Notes under the pieces: model-generated
The model's input: the letters and a program-made list of their open reading frames with translations, nothing else
What the model was told of the DNA's origin: nothing
The model's database searches: none
Part shown: positions 12,301-26,500 of the stretch, piece by piece
How the letters are laid out: each line of letters opens with the position of its first letter
How positions within the stretch are numbered: the first letter of the stretch is position 1
Position numbers and translations under genes: made by a program
Assembly: GCA_948470475.1 (NCBI GenBank)
Contig: OX419343.1
Span: 4,287,916 to 4,351,915 of the forward strand
Source: Galaxea fascicularis
Lineage: Eukaryota > Cnidaria > Anthozoa > Scleractinia > Euphylliidae
Direction of reading: 5' to 3'
Length of the DNA: 64,000 nt

Positions 12301-15300
12301 CGTCAGTTTAGTCCGTATTAATGATGCTACTCTCCATTGTTACTTAAAAGCAGAGAACTATCAAAGCAAATGCTTTCTAGGAGTCTCAAAAAATACGCAT
12401 AATTTCTCTAAATAAGACATAACTTCTCGTCTAACCAATTGGAGTTTTTAAGGACCACATGTTCCAATCATCAATGGCAAAAGCAGCTTACTGGACTGCG
12501 TGCGTCGCACGTTTTTCACAACTTCACTGTTATACAATCTTGGACAAAACTACTTGAGAAAACTGGCCTCTTTGCGTCCAAAAATCGTTCACGAAAACCT
12601 CTGGCTCGATAGTACTACTACAGTCACTTCCCCCTCCCCCTCCCCCTATTCAATGTTGAATTTAGGAAGCTGCAATACTTAGGGAAACGTTTAGGAACCA
12701 CAAACAACATTGAATTGGGGGGGGGGGGGAGGGTTAGTGTTCTCACAAAAAGAGGCTTTGGAGCTCAATTTTCTCAACAGTTTTGTCCAAGATTGTGTAC
12801 GAGACCTTTTCGGAATTTTCTTTGTAGCGCACGAGTTCAAAGGACTAAGGAGCTGATTTTAGTCACCCATCTGGGGCTATTATAAAATAGAGCTGTGTTG
12901 GTTTAATATTTTTATTTCGTGGAAATATAGTGATCCTAAAAGTAGATCCCCAAGTTTATAAAATTTCAGCAAATTACGCGTGGTATACGAGAAAAACGGC
13001 TATTTTGCAAAGCGAGATTTCTGTCACTTTTGGCATGTGGTCCTCATCCTGGGTAAAGCGTTAGGTCATTTGTCTTAATAAAGACATTACTGATAAATGT
13101 GAAACGTAACTAATGAGTGTGCGATCGCAAATGGTCACATCCCGCGGGAGCAGCCGCTCCAAATCCCGGCAACACATGTTTCGTTAAGCGGCTATATTAG
13201 CAGATATCTAAGCATCCCATTCGGTATATGACGGTTAACTTAGCAAAAGACACGACATGAATCGATAAAACAACGATTAACAGACAATTTTAACGGTTAA
13301 CAACAGATGCTAAACAAGACAATAGACCATCACTTCTCTTTAGAGTAAAACCACTGTTAACCGTTGTTAATCGTTGAAATGCCAGTACTTCGTGCTGTTA
13401 ATCGTCGCAAATCCAAGCATCTAACCCTTTTAATCATTTTGTGGATCCAAAAATGACATATTTGGTTTTCCTGTGAGGCGGTAGCAGCATTTAGTCCACT
13501 GCAACACACGATTCACACTTGCGAGACATGTGTCACGCACGGAATACACTGTGACAAGAAAATTATGTAATTACGTGACTTATACGTCCTTCGGTGTTCG
13601 TGCGAAAAACATCGCTTTGCTGTGACCTGTTTGGCGCTAACAAATGTGGATTTTACACCTAACTACTGAAACAATTTGTAGCTTTTACTTTGGTGAAATG
13701 GTGACGAACATAGCGTCATCGATCGTCTCGATACCTTTCGCAAGCCAAGAAAGTTGTATATTTTTGCTATTGGGCATGTTCAAAATCAGTTTCTACGTCA
13801 ATAGTGTGAATGGAAGCCACTGTTAAGTACACGTTTCCACCACCTTCACAGCTTCCATTCCCTTACCGAGTGCTGAAAATGCAATGTTCAACTGCCTTTG
13901 TGCGTCAGTTTAGTCCGTATTAATGATGCTACTCTCCATTGTTACTTAAAAGCAGAGAACTATCAAAGCAAATGCTTTCTAGGAGTCTCAAAAAATACGC
14001 ATAATTTCTCTAAATAAGACATAACTTCTCGTCTAACCAATTGGAGTTTTTAAGGACCACATGTTCCAATCATCAATGGCAAAAGCAGCTTACTGGACTG
14101 CGTGCGTCGCACGTTTTTCACAACTTCACTGTTATACAATCTTGGACAAAACTACTTGAGAAAACTGGCCTCTTTGCGTCCAAAAATCGTTCACGAAAAC
14201 CTCTGGCTCGATAGTACTACTACAGTCACTTCCCCCTCCCCCTCCCCCTATTCAATGTTGAATTTAGGAAGCTGCAATACTTAGGGAAACGTTTAGGAAC
14301 CACAAACAACATTGAATTGGGGGGGGGGGGGGGGAGGGTTAGTGTTCTCACAAAAAGAGGCTTTGGAGCTCAATTTTCTCAACAGTTTTGTCCAAGATTG
14401 TGTACGAGACCTTTTCGGAATTTTCTTTGTAGCGCACGAGTTCAAAGGACTAAGGAGCTGATTTTAGTCACCCATCTGGGGCTATTATAAAATAGAGCTG
14501 TGTTGGTTTAATATTTTTATTTCGTGGAAATATAGTGATCCTAAAAGTAGATCCCCAAGTTTATAAAATTTCAGCAAATTACGCGTGGTATACGAGAAAA
14601 ACGGCTATTTTGCAAAGCGAGATTTCTGTCACTTTTGGCATGTGGTCCTCATCCTGGGTAAAGCGTTAGGTCATTTGTCTTAATAAAGACATTACTGATA
14701 AATGTGAAACGTAACTAATGAGTGTGCGATCGCAAATGGTCACATCCCGCGGGAGCAGCCGCTCCAAATCCCGGCAACACATGTTTCGTTAAGCGGCTAT
14801 ATTAGCAGATATCTAAGCATCCCATTCGGTATATGACGGTTAACTTAGCAAAAGACACGACATGAATCGATAAAACAACGATTAACAGACAATTTTAACG
14901 GTTAACAACAGATGCTAAACAAGACAATAGACCATCACTTCTCTTTAGAGTAAAACCACTGTTAACCGTTGTTAATCGTTGAAATGCCAGTACTTCGTGC
15001 TGTTAATCGTCGCAAATCCAAGCATCTAACCCTTTTAATCATTTTGTGGATCCAAAAATGACATATTTGGTTTTCCTGTGAGGCGGTAGCAGCATTTAGT
15101 CCACTGCAACACACGATTCACACTTGCGAGACATGTGTCACGCACGGAATACACTGTGACAAGAAAATTATGTAATTACGTGACTTATACGTCCTTCGGT
15201 GTTCGTGCGAAAAACATCGCTTTGCTGTGACCTGTTTGGCGCTAACAAATGTGGATTTTACACCTAACTACTGAAACAATTTGTAGCTTTTACTTTGGTG

Positions 15301-15741
15301 AAATGGTGACGAACATAGCGTCATCGATCGTCTCGATACCTTTCGCAAGCCAAGAAAGTTGTATATTTTTGCTATTGGGCATGTTCAAAATCAGTTTCTA
15401 CGTCAATAGTGTGAATGGAAGCCACTGTTAAGTACACGTTTCCACCACCTTCACAGCTTCCATTCCCTTACCGAGTGCTGAAAATGCAATGTTCAACTGC
15501 CTTTGTGCGTCAGTTTAGTCCGTATTAATGATGCTACTCTCCATTGTTACTTAAAAGCAGAGAACTATCAAAGCAAATGCTTTCTAGGAGTCTCAAAAAA
15601 TACGCATAATTTCTCTAAATAAGACATAACTTCTCGTCTAACCAATTGGAGTTTTTAAGGACCACATGTTCCAATCATCAATGGCAAAAGCAGCTTACTG
15701 GACTGCGTGCGTCGCACGTTTTTCACAACTTCACTGTTATA

Positions 15742-15744
15742 CTG
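15742..15744. other. MITE-empty site with CTG scar
   Basis: This unit reads TTATA-CTG-TGTACG: C from the left MITE end plus TG from the right. It differs from the scar at 6383 only in the middle base, so the two empty units are not simple copies of one another at this site. Confidence 0.9.
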
Positions 15745-18700
15745 TGTACGAGACCTTTTCGGAATTTTCTTTGTAGCGCACGAGTTCAAAGGACTAAGGA
15801 GCTGATTTTAGTCACCCATCTGGGGCTATTATAAAATAGAGCTGTGTTGGTTTAATATTTTTATTTCGTGGAAATATAGTGATCCTAAAAGTAGATCCCC
15901 AAGTTTATAAAATTTCAGCAAATTACGCGTGGTATACGAGAAAAACGGCTATTTTGCAAAGCGAGATTTCTGTCACTTTTGGCATGTGGTCCTCATCCTG
16001 GGTAAAGCGTTAGGTCATTTGTCTTAATAAAGACATTACTGATAAATGTGAAACGTAACTAATGAGTGTGCGATCGCAAATGGTCACATCCCGCGGGAGC
16101 AGCCGCTCCAAATCCCGGCAACACATGTTTCGTTAAGCGGCTATATTAGCAGATATCTAAGCATCCCATTCGGTATATGACGGTTAACTTAGCAAAAGAC
16201 ACGACATGAATCGATAAAACAACGATTAACAGACAATTTTAACGGTTAACAACAGATGCTAAACAAGACAATAGACCATCACTTCTCTTTAGAGTAAAAC
16301 CACTGTTAACCGTTGTTAATCGTTGAAATGCCAGTACTTCGTGCTGTTAATCGTCGCAAATCCAAGCATCTAACCCTTTTAATCATTTTGTGGATCCAAA
16401 AATGACATATTTGGTTTTCCTGTGAGGCGGTAGCAGCATTTAGTCCACTGCAACACACGATTCACACTTGCGAGACATGTGTCACGCACGGAATACACTG
16501 TGACAAGAAAATTATGTAATTACGTGACTTATACGTCCTTCGGTGTTCGTGCGAAAAACATCGCTTTGCTGTGACCTGTTTGGCGCTAACAAATGTGGAT
16601 TTTACACCTAACTACTGAAACAATTTGTAGCTTTTACTTTGGTGAAATGGTGACGAACATAGCGTCATCGATCGTCTCGATACCTTTCGCAAGCCAAGAA
16701 AGTTGTATATTTTTGCTATTGGGCATGTTCAAAATCAGTTTCTACGTCAATAGTGTGAATGGAAGCCACTGTTAAGTACACGTTTCCACCACCTTCACAG
16801 CTTCCATTCCCTTACCGAGTGCTGAAAATGCAATGTTCAACTGCCTTTGTGCGTCAGTTTAGTCCGTATTAATGATGCTACTCTCCATTGTTACTTAAAA
16901 GCAGAGAACTATCAAAGCAAATGCTTTCTAGGAGTCTCAAAAAATACGCATAATTTCTCTAAATAAGACATAACTTCTCGTCTAACCAATTGGAGTTTTT
17001 AAGGACCACATGTTCCAATCATCAATGGCAAAAGCAGCTTACTGGACTGCGTGCGTCGCACGTTTTTCACAACTTCACTGTTATACAATCTTGGACAAAA
17101 CTACTTGAGAAAACTGGCCTCTTTGCGTCCAAAAATCGTTCACGAAAACCTCTGGCTCGATAGTACTACTACAGTCACTTCCCCCTCCCCCTCCCCCTAT
17201 TCAATGTTGAATTTAGGAAGCTGCAATACTTAGGGAAACGTTTAGGAACCACAAACAACATTGAATTGGGGGGGGGGGGGGAGGGTTAGTGTTCTCACAA
17301 AAAGAGGCTTTGGAGCTCAATTTTCTCAACAGTTTTGTCCAAGATTGTGTACGAGACCTTTTCGGAATTTTCTTTGTAGCGCACGAGTTCAAAGGACTAA
17401 GGAGCTGATTTTAGTCACCCATCTGGGGCTATTATAAAATAGAGCTGTGTTGGTTTAATATTTTTATTTCGTGGAAATATAGTGATCCTAAAAGTAGATC
17501 CCCAAGTTTATAAAATTTCAGCAAATTACGCGTGGTATACGAGAAAAACGGCTATTTTGCAAAGCGAGATTTCTGTCACTTTTGGCATGTGGTCCTCATC
17601 CTGGGTAAAGCGTTAGGTCATTTGTCTTAATAAAGACATTACTGATAAATGTGAAACGTAACTAATGAGTGTGCGATCGCAAATGGTCACATCCCGCGGG
17701 AGCAGCCGCTCCAAATCCCGGCAACACATGTTTCGTTAAGCGGCTATATTAGCAGATATCTAAGCATCCCATTCGGTATATGACGGTTAACTTAGCAAAA
17801 GACACGACATGAATCGATAAAACAACGATTAACAGACAATTTTAACGGTTAACAACAGATGCTAAACAAGACAATAGACCATCACTTCTCTTTAGAGTAA
17901 AACCACTGTTAACCGTTGTTAATCGTTGAAATGCCAGTACTTCGTGCTGTTAATCGTCGCAAATCCAAGCATCTAACCCTTTTAATCATTTTGTGGATCC
18001 AAAAATGACATATTTGGTTTTCCTGTGAGGCGGTAGCAGCATTTAGTCCACTGCAACACACGATTCACACTTGCGAGACATGTGTCACGCACGGAATACA
18101 CTGTGACAAGAAAATTATGTAATTACGTGACTTATACGTCCTTCGGTGTTCGTGCGAAAAACATCGCTTTGCTGTGACCTGTTTGGCGCTAACAAATGTG
18201 GATTTTACACCTAACTACTGAAACAATTTGTAGCTTTTACTTTGGTGAAATGGTGACGAACATAGCGTCATCGATCGTCTCGATACCTTTCGCAAGCCAA
18301 GAAAGTTGTATATTTTTGCTATTGGGCATGTTCAAAATCAGTTTCTACGTCAATAGTGTGAATGGAAGCCACTGTTAAGTACACGTTTCCACCACCTTCA
18401 CAGCTTCCATTCCCTTACCGAGTGCTGAAAATGCAATGTTCAACTGCCTTTGTGCGTCAGTTTAGTCCGTATTAATGATGCTACTCTCCATTGTTACTTA
18501 AAAGCAGAGAACTATCAAAGCAAATGCTTTCTAGGAGTCTCAAAAAATACGCATAATTTCTCTAAATAAGACATAACTTCTCGTCTAACCAATTGGAGTT
18601 TTTAAGGACCACATGTTCCAATCATCAATGGCAAAAGCAGCTTACTGGACTGCGTGCGTCGCACGTTTTTCACAACTTCACTGTTATACAATCTTGGACA

Positions 18701-21700
18701 AAACTACTTGAGAAAACTGGCCTCTTTGCGTCCAAAAATCGTTCACGAAAACCTCTGGCTCGATAGTACTACTACAGTCACTTCCCCCTCCCCCTCCCCC
18801 TATTCAATGTTGAATTTAGGAAGCTGCAATACTTAGGGAAACGTTTAGGAACCACAAACAACATTGAATTGGGGGGGGGGGGGGAGGGTTAGTGTTCTCA
18901 CAAAAAGAGGCTTTGGAGCTCAATTTTCTCAACAGTTTTGTCCAAGATTGTGTACGAGACCTTTTCGGAATTTTCTTTGTAGCGCACGAGTTCAAAGGAC
19001 TAAGGAGCTGATTTTAGTCACCCATCTGGGGCTATTATAAAATAGAGCTGTGTTGGTTTAATATTTTTATTTCGTGGAAATATAGTGATCCTAAAAGTAG
19101 ATCCCCAAGTTTATAAAATTTCAGCAAATTACGCGTGGTATACGAGAAAAACGGCTATTTTGCAAAGCGAGATTTCTGTCACTTTTGGCATGTGGTCCTC
19201 ATCCTGGGTAAAGCGTTAGGTCATTTGTCTTAATAAAGACATTACTGATAAATGTGAAACGTAACTAATGAGTGTGCGATCGCAAATGGTCACATCCCGC
19301 GGGAGCAGCCGCTCCAAATCCCGGCAACACATGTTTCGTTAAGCGGCTATATTAGCAGATATCTAAGCATCCCATTCGGTATATGACGGTTAACTTAGCA
19401 AAAGACACGACATGAATCGATAAAACAACGATTAACAGACAATTTTAACGGTTAACAACAGATGCTAAACAAGACAATAGACCATCACTTCTCTTTAGAG
19501 TAAAACCACTGTTAACCGTTGTTAATCGTTGAAATGCCAGTACTTCGTGCTGTTAATCGTCGCAAATCCAAGCATCTAACCCTTTTAATCATTTTGTGGA
19601 TCCAAAAATGACATATTTGGTTTTCCTGTGAGGCGGTAGCAGCATTTAGTCCACTGCAACACACGATTCACACTTGCGAGACATGTGTCACGCACGGAAT
19701 ACACTGTGACAAGAAAATTATGTAATTACGTGACTTATACGTCCTTCGGTGTTCGTGCGAAAAACATCGCTTTGCTGTGACCTGTTTGGCGCTAACAAAT
19801 GTGGATTTTACACCTAACTACTGAAACAATTTGTAGCTTTTACTTTGGTGAAATGGTGACGAACATAGCGTCATCGATCGTCTCGATACCTTTCGCAAGC
19901 CAAGAAAGTTGTATATTTTTGCTATTGGGCATGTTCAAAATCAGTTTCTACGTCAATAGTGTGAATGGAAGCCACTGTTAAGTACACGTTTCCACCACCT
20001 TCACAGCTTCCATTCCCTTACCGAGTGCTGAAAATGCAATGTTCAACTGCCTTTGTGCGTCAGTTTAGTCCGTATTAATGATGCTACTCTCCATTGTTAC
20101 TTAAAAGCAGAGAACTATCAAAGCAAATGCTTTCTAGGAGTCTCAAAAAATACGCATAATTTCTCTAAATAAGACATAACTTCTCGTCTAACCAATTGGA
20201 GTTTTTAAGGACCACATGTTCCAATCATCAATGGCAAAAGCAGCTTACTGGACTGCGTGCGTCGCACGTTTTTCACAACTTCACTGTTATACAATCTTGG
20301 ACAAAACTACTTGAGAAAACTGGCCTCTTTGCGTCCAAAAATCGTTCACGAAAACCTCTGGCTCGATAGTACTACTACAGTCACTTCCCCCTCCCCCTCC
20401 CCCTATTCAATGTTGAATTTAGGAAGCTGCAATACTTAGGGAAACGTTTAGGAACCACAAACAACATTGAATTGGGGGGGGGGGGGGGAGGGTTAGTGTT
20501 CTCACAAAAAGAGGCTTTGGAGCTCAATTTTCTCAACAGTTTTGTCCAAGATTGTGTACGAGACCTTTTCGGAATTTTCTTTGTAGCGCACGAGTTCAAA
20601 GGACTAAGGAGCTGATTTTAGTCACCCATCTGGGGCTATTATAAAATAGAGCTGTGTTGGTTTAATATTTTTATTTCGTGGAAATATAGTGATCCTAAAA
20701 GTAGATCCCCAAGTTTATAAAATTTCAGCAAATTACGCGTGGTATACGAGAAAAACGGCTATTTTGCAAAGCGAGATTTCTGTCACTTTTGGCATGTGGT
20801 CCTCATCCTGGGTAAAGCGTTAGGTCATTTGTCTTAATAAAGACATTACTGATAAATGTGAAACGTAACTAATGAGTGTGCGATCGCAAATGGTCACATC
20901 CCGCGGGAGCAGCCGCTCCAAATCCCGGCAACACATGTTTCGTTAAGCGGCTATATTAGCAGATATCTAAGCATCCCATTCGGTATATGACGGTTAACTT
21001 AGCAAAAGACACGACATGAATCGATAAAACAACGATTAACAGACAATTTTAACGGTTAACAACAGATGCTAAACAAGACAATAGACCATCACTTCTCTTT
21101 AGAGTAAAACCACTGTTAACCGTTGTTAATCGTTGAAATGCCAGTACTTCGTGCTGTTAATCGTCGCAAATCCAAGCATCTAACCCTTTTAATCATTTTG
21201 TGGATCCAAAAATGACATATTTGGTTTTCCTGTGAGGCGGTAGCAGCATTTAGTCCACTGCAACACACGATTCACACTTGCGAGACATGTGTCACGCACG
21301 GAATACACTGTGACAAGAAAATTATGTAATTACGTGACTTATACGTCCTTCGGTGTTCGTGCGAAAAACATCGCTTTGCTGTGACCTGTTTGGCGCTAAC
21401 AAATGTGGATTTTACACCTAACTACTGAAACAATTTGTAGCTTTTACTTTGGTGAAATGGTGACGAACATAGCGTCATCGATCGTCTCGATACCTTTCGC
21501 AAGCCAAGAAAGTTGTATATTTTTGCTATTGGGCATGTTCAAAATCAGTTTCTACGTCAATAGTGTGAATGGAAGCCACTGTTAAGTACACGTTTCCACC
21601 ACCTTCACAGCTTCCATTCCCTTACCGAGTGCTGAAAATGCAATGTTCAACTGCCTTTGTGCGTCAGTTTAGTCCGTATTAATGATGCTACTCTCCATTG

Positions 21701-24700
21701 TTACTTAAAAGCAGAGAACTATCAAAGCAAATGCTTTCTAGGAGTCTCAAAAAATACGCATAATTTCTCTAAATAAGACATAACTTCTCGTCTAACCAAT
21801 TGGAGTTTTTAAGGACCACATGTTCCAATCATCAATGGCAAAAGCAGCTTACTGGACTGCGTGCGTCGCACGTTTTTCACAACTTCACTGTTATACAATC
21901 TTGGACAAAACTACTTGAGAAAACTGGCCTCTTTGCGTCCAAAAATCGTTCACGAAAACCTCTGGCTCGATAGTACTACTACAGTCACTTCCCCCTCCCC
22001 CTCCCCCTATTCAATGTTGAATTTAGGAAGCTGCAATACTTAGGGAAACGTTTAGGAACCACAAACAACATTGAATTGGGGGGGGGGGGGGAGGGTTAGT
22101 GTTCTCACAAAAAGAGGCTTTGGAGCTCAATTTTCTCAACAGTTTTGTCCAAGATTGTGTACGAGACCTTTTCGGAATTTTCTTTGTAGCGCACGAGTTC
22201 AAAGGACTAAGGAGCTGATTTTAGTCACCCATCTGGGGCTATTATAAAATAGAGCTGTGTTGGTTTAATATTTTTATTTCGTGGAAATATAGTGATCCTA
22301 AAAGTAGATCCCCAAGTTTATAAAATTTCAGCAAATTACGCGTGGTATACGAGAAAAACGGCTATTTTGCAAAGCGAGATTTCTGTCACTTTTGGCATGT
22401 GGTCCTCATCCTGGGTAAAGCGTTAGGTCATTTGTCTTAATAAAGACATTACTGATAAATGTGAAACGTAACTAATGAGTGTGCGATCGCAAATGGTCAC
22501 ATCCCGCGGGAGCAGCCGCTCCAAATCCCGGCAACACATGTTTCGTTAAGCGGCTATATTAGCAGATATCTAAGCATCCCATTCGGTATATGACGGTTAA
22601 CTTAGCAAAAGACACGACATGAATCGATAAAACAACGATTAACAGACAATTTTAACGGTTAACAACAGATGCTAAACAAGACAATAGACCATCACTTCTC
22701 TTTAGAGTAAAACCACTGTTAACCGTTGTTAATCGTTGAAATGCCAGTACTTCGTGCTGTTAATCGTCGCAAATCCAAGCATCTAACCCTTTTAATCATT
22801 TTGTGGATCCAAAAATGACATATTTGGTTTTCCTGTGAGGCGGTAGCAGCATTTAGTCCACTGCAACACACGATTCACACTTGCGAGACATGTGTCACGC
22901 ACGGAATACACTGTGACAAGAAAATTATGTAATTACGTGACTTATACGTCCTTCGGTGTTCGTGCGAAAAACATCGCTTTGCTGTGACCTGTTTGGCGCT
23001 AACAAATGTGGATTTTACACCTAACTACTGAAACAATTTGTAGCTTTTACTTTGGTGAAATGGTGACGAACATAGCGTCATCGATCGTCTCGATACCTTT
23101 CGCAAGCCAAGAAAGTTGTATATTTTTGCTATTGGGCATGTTCAAAATCAGTTTCTACGTCAATAGTGTGAATGGAAGCCACTGTTAAGTACACGTTTCC
23201 ACCACCTTCACAGCTTCCATTCCCTTACCGAGTGCTGAAAATGCAATGTTCAACTGCCTTTGTGCGTCAGTTTAGTCCGTATTAATGATGCTACTCTCCA
23301 TTGTTACTTAAAAGCAGAGAACTATCAAAGCAAATGCTTTCTAGGAGTCTCAAAAAATACGCATAATTTCTCTAAATAAGACATAACTTCTCGTCTAACC
23401 AATTGGAGTTTTTAAGGACCACATGTTCCAATCATCAATGGCAAAAGCAGCTTACTGGACTGCGTGCGTCGCACGTTTTTCACAACTTCACTGTTATACA
23501 ATCTTGGACAAAACTACTTGAGAAAACTGGCCTCTTTGCGTCCAAAAATCGTTCACGAAAACCTCTGGCTCGATAGTACTACTACAGTCACTTCCCCCTC
23601 CCCCTCCCCCTATTCAATGTTGAATTTAGGAAGCTGCAATACTTAGGGAAACGTTTAGGAACCACAAACAACATTGAATTGGGGGGGGGGGGGGAGGGTT
23701 AGTGTTCTCACAAAAAGAGGCTTTGGAGCTCAATTTTCTCAACAGTTTTGTCCAAGATTGTGTACGAGACCTTTTCGGAATTTTCTTTGTAGCGCACGAG
23801 TTCAAAGGACTAAGGAGCTGATTTTAGTCACCCATCTGGGGCTATTATAAAATAGAGCTGTGTTGGTTTAATATTTTTATTTCGTGGAAATATAGTGATC
23901 CTAAAAGTAGATCCCCAAGTTTATAAAATTTCAGCAAATTACGCGTGGTATACGAGAAAAACGGCTATTTTGCAAAGCGAGATTTCTGTCACTTTTGGCA
24001 TGTGGTCCTCATCCTGGGTAAAGCGTTAGGTCATTTGTCTTAATAAAGACATTACTGATAAATGTGAAACGTAACTAATGAGTGTGCGATCGCAAATGGT
24101 CACATCCCGCGGGAGCAGCCGCTCCAAATCCCGGCAACACATGTTTCGTTAAGCGGCTATATTAGCAGATATCTAAGCATCCCATTCGGTATATGACGGT
24201 TAACTTAGCAAAAGACACGACATGAATCGATAAAACAACGATTAACAGACAATTTTAACGGTTAACAACAGATGCTAAACAAGACAATAGACCATCACTT
24301 CTCTTTAGAGTAAAACCACTGTTAACCGTTGTTAATCGTTGAAATGCCAGTACTTCGTGCTGTTAATCGTCGCAAATCCAAGCATCTAACCCTTTTAATC
24401 ATTTTGTGGATCCAAAAATGACATATTTGGTTTTCCTGTGAGGCGGTAGCAGCATTTAGTCCACTGCAACACACGATTCACACTTGCGAGACATGTGTCA
24501 CGCACGGAATACACTGTGACAAGAAAATTATGTAATTACGTGACTTATACGTCCTTCGGTGTTCGTGCGAAAAACATCGCTTTGCTGTGACCTGTTTGGC
24601 GCTAACAAATGTGGATTTTACACCTAACTACTGAAACAATTTGTAGCTTTTACTTTGGTGAAATGGTGACGAACATAGCGTCATCGATCGTCTCGATACC

Positions 24701-26300
24701 TTTCGCAAGCCAAGAAAGTTGTATATTTTTGCTATTGGGCATGTTCAAAATCAGTTTCTACGTCAATAGTGTGAATGGAAGCCACTGTTAAGTACACGTT
24801 TCCACCACCTTCACAGCTTCCATTCCCTTACCGAGTGCTGAAAATGCAATGTTCAACTGCCTTTGTGCGTCAGTTTAGTCCGTATTAATGATGCTACTCT
24901 CCATTGTTACTTAAAAGCAGAGAACTATCAAAGCAAATGCTTTCTAGGAGTCTCAAAAAATACGCATAATTTCTCTAAATAAGACATAACTTCTCGTCTA
25001 ACCAATTGGAGTTTTTAAGGACCACATGTTCCAATCATCAATGGCAAAAGCAGCTTACTGGACTGCGTGCGTCGCACGTTTTTCACAACTTCACTGTTAT
25101 ACAATCTTGGACAAAACTACTTGAGAAAACTGGCCTCTTTGCGTCCAAAAATCGTTCACGAAAACCTCTGGCTCGATAGTACTACTACAGTCACTTCCCC
25201 CTCCCCCTCCCCCTATTCAATGTTGAATTTAGGAAGCTGCAATACTTAGGGAAACGTTTAGGAACCACAAACAACATTGAATTGGGGGGGGGGGGGGAGG
25301 GTTAGTGTTCTCACAAAAAGAGGCTTTGGAGCTCAATTTTCTCAACAGTTTTGTCCAAGATTGTGTACGAGACCTTTTCGGAATTTTCTTTGTAGCGCAC
25401 GAGTTCAAAGGACTAAGGAGCTGATTTTAGTCACCCATCTGGGGCTATTATAAAATAGAGCTGTGTTGGTTTAATATTTTTATTTCGTGGAAATATAGTG
25501 ATCCTAAAAGTAGATCCCCAAGTTTATAAAATTTCAGCAAATTACGCGTGGTATACGAGAAAAACGGCTATTTTGCAAAGCGAGATTTCTGTCACTTTTG
25601 GCATGTGGTCCTCATCCTGGGTAAAGCGTTAGGTCATTTGTCTTAATAAAGACATTACTGATAAATGTGAAACGTAACTAATGAGTGTGCGATCGCAAAT
25701 GGTCACATCCCGCGGGAGCAGCCGCTCCAAATCCCGGCAACACATGTTTCGTTAAGCGGCTATATTAGCAGATATCTAAGCATCCCATTCGGTATATGAC
25801 GGTTAACTTAGCAAAAGACACGACATGAATCGATAAAACAACGATTAACAGACAATTTTAACGGTTAACAACAGATGCTAAACAAGACAATAGACCATCA
25901 CTTCTCTTTAGAGTAAAACCACTGTTAACCGTTGTTAATCGTTGAAATGCCAGTACTTCGTGCTGTTAATCGTCGCAAATCCAAGCATCTAACCCTTTTA
26001 ATCATTTTGTGGATCCAAAAATGACATATTTGGTTTTCCTGTGAGGCGGTAGCAGCATTTAGTCCACTGCAACACACGATTCACACTTGCGAGACATGTG
26101 TCACGCACGGAATACACTGTGACAAGAAAATTATGTAATTACGTGACTTATACGTCCTTCGGTGTTCGTGCGAAAAACATCGCTTTGCTGTGACCTGTTT
26201 GGCGCTAACAAATGTGGATTTTACACCTAACTACTGAAACAATTTGTAGCTTTTACTTTGGTGAAATGGTGACGAACATAGCGTCATCGATCGTCTCGAT

Positions 26301-26500
26301 NNNNNNNNNNNNNNNNNNNNNNNNNNNNNNNNNNNNNNNNNNNNNNNNNNNNNNNNNNNNNNNNNNNNNNNNNNNNNNNNNNNNNNNNNNNNNNNNNNNN
26401 NNNNNNNNNNNNNNNNNNNNNNNNNNNNNNNNNNNNNNNNNNNNNNNNNNNNNNNNNNNNNNNNNNNNNNNNNNNNNNNNNNNNNNNNNNNNNNNNNNNN
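26301..26500. other. Assembly gap of 200 N
   Basis: Exactly 200 N separate the two oppositely oriented arrays. The round length suggests a placeholder, not a measured size. The left array stops, and the right array (read in reverse) starts, within about 45 bp of the same position in the unit, as expected if the assembler failed at a palindromic turn. Confidence 0.95.

Larger units (their letters stand above)
3179..26300 (+). repeat. Left satellite array, ~1.60-kb units, about 14.5 copies
   Basis: Head-to-tail units start at 3179, 4782, 6383, 7727, 9330, 10931, 12535, 14137, 15742, 17086, 18689, 20292, 21896, 23499 and 25102, the last cut by the gap. Normal units are 1,601-1,605 bp and differ mainly in the length of one G-run. 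The units at 6383 and 15742 are 1,344 bp because the internal MITE is absent. Units look almost identical; a T at 10723 in place of C is one private difference I noticed. The remaining ~1.34 kb of each unit has no convincing coding frame. The near-identity implies recent expansion or homogenisation. Confidence 0.95.

Noticed and set aside
3179..26300. Satellite array as ribosomal or histone gene repeats
   Set aside because: The unit contains no rRNA-like sequence or histone-like frame that I can recognise.
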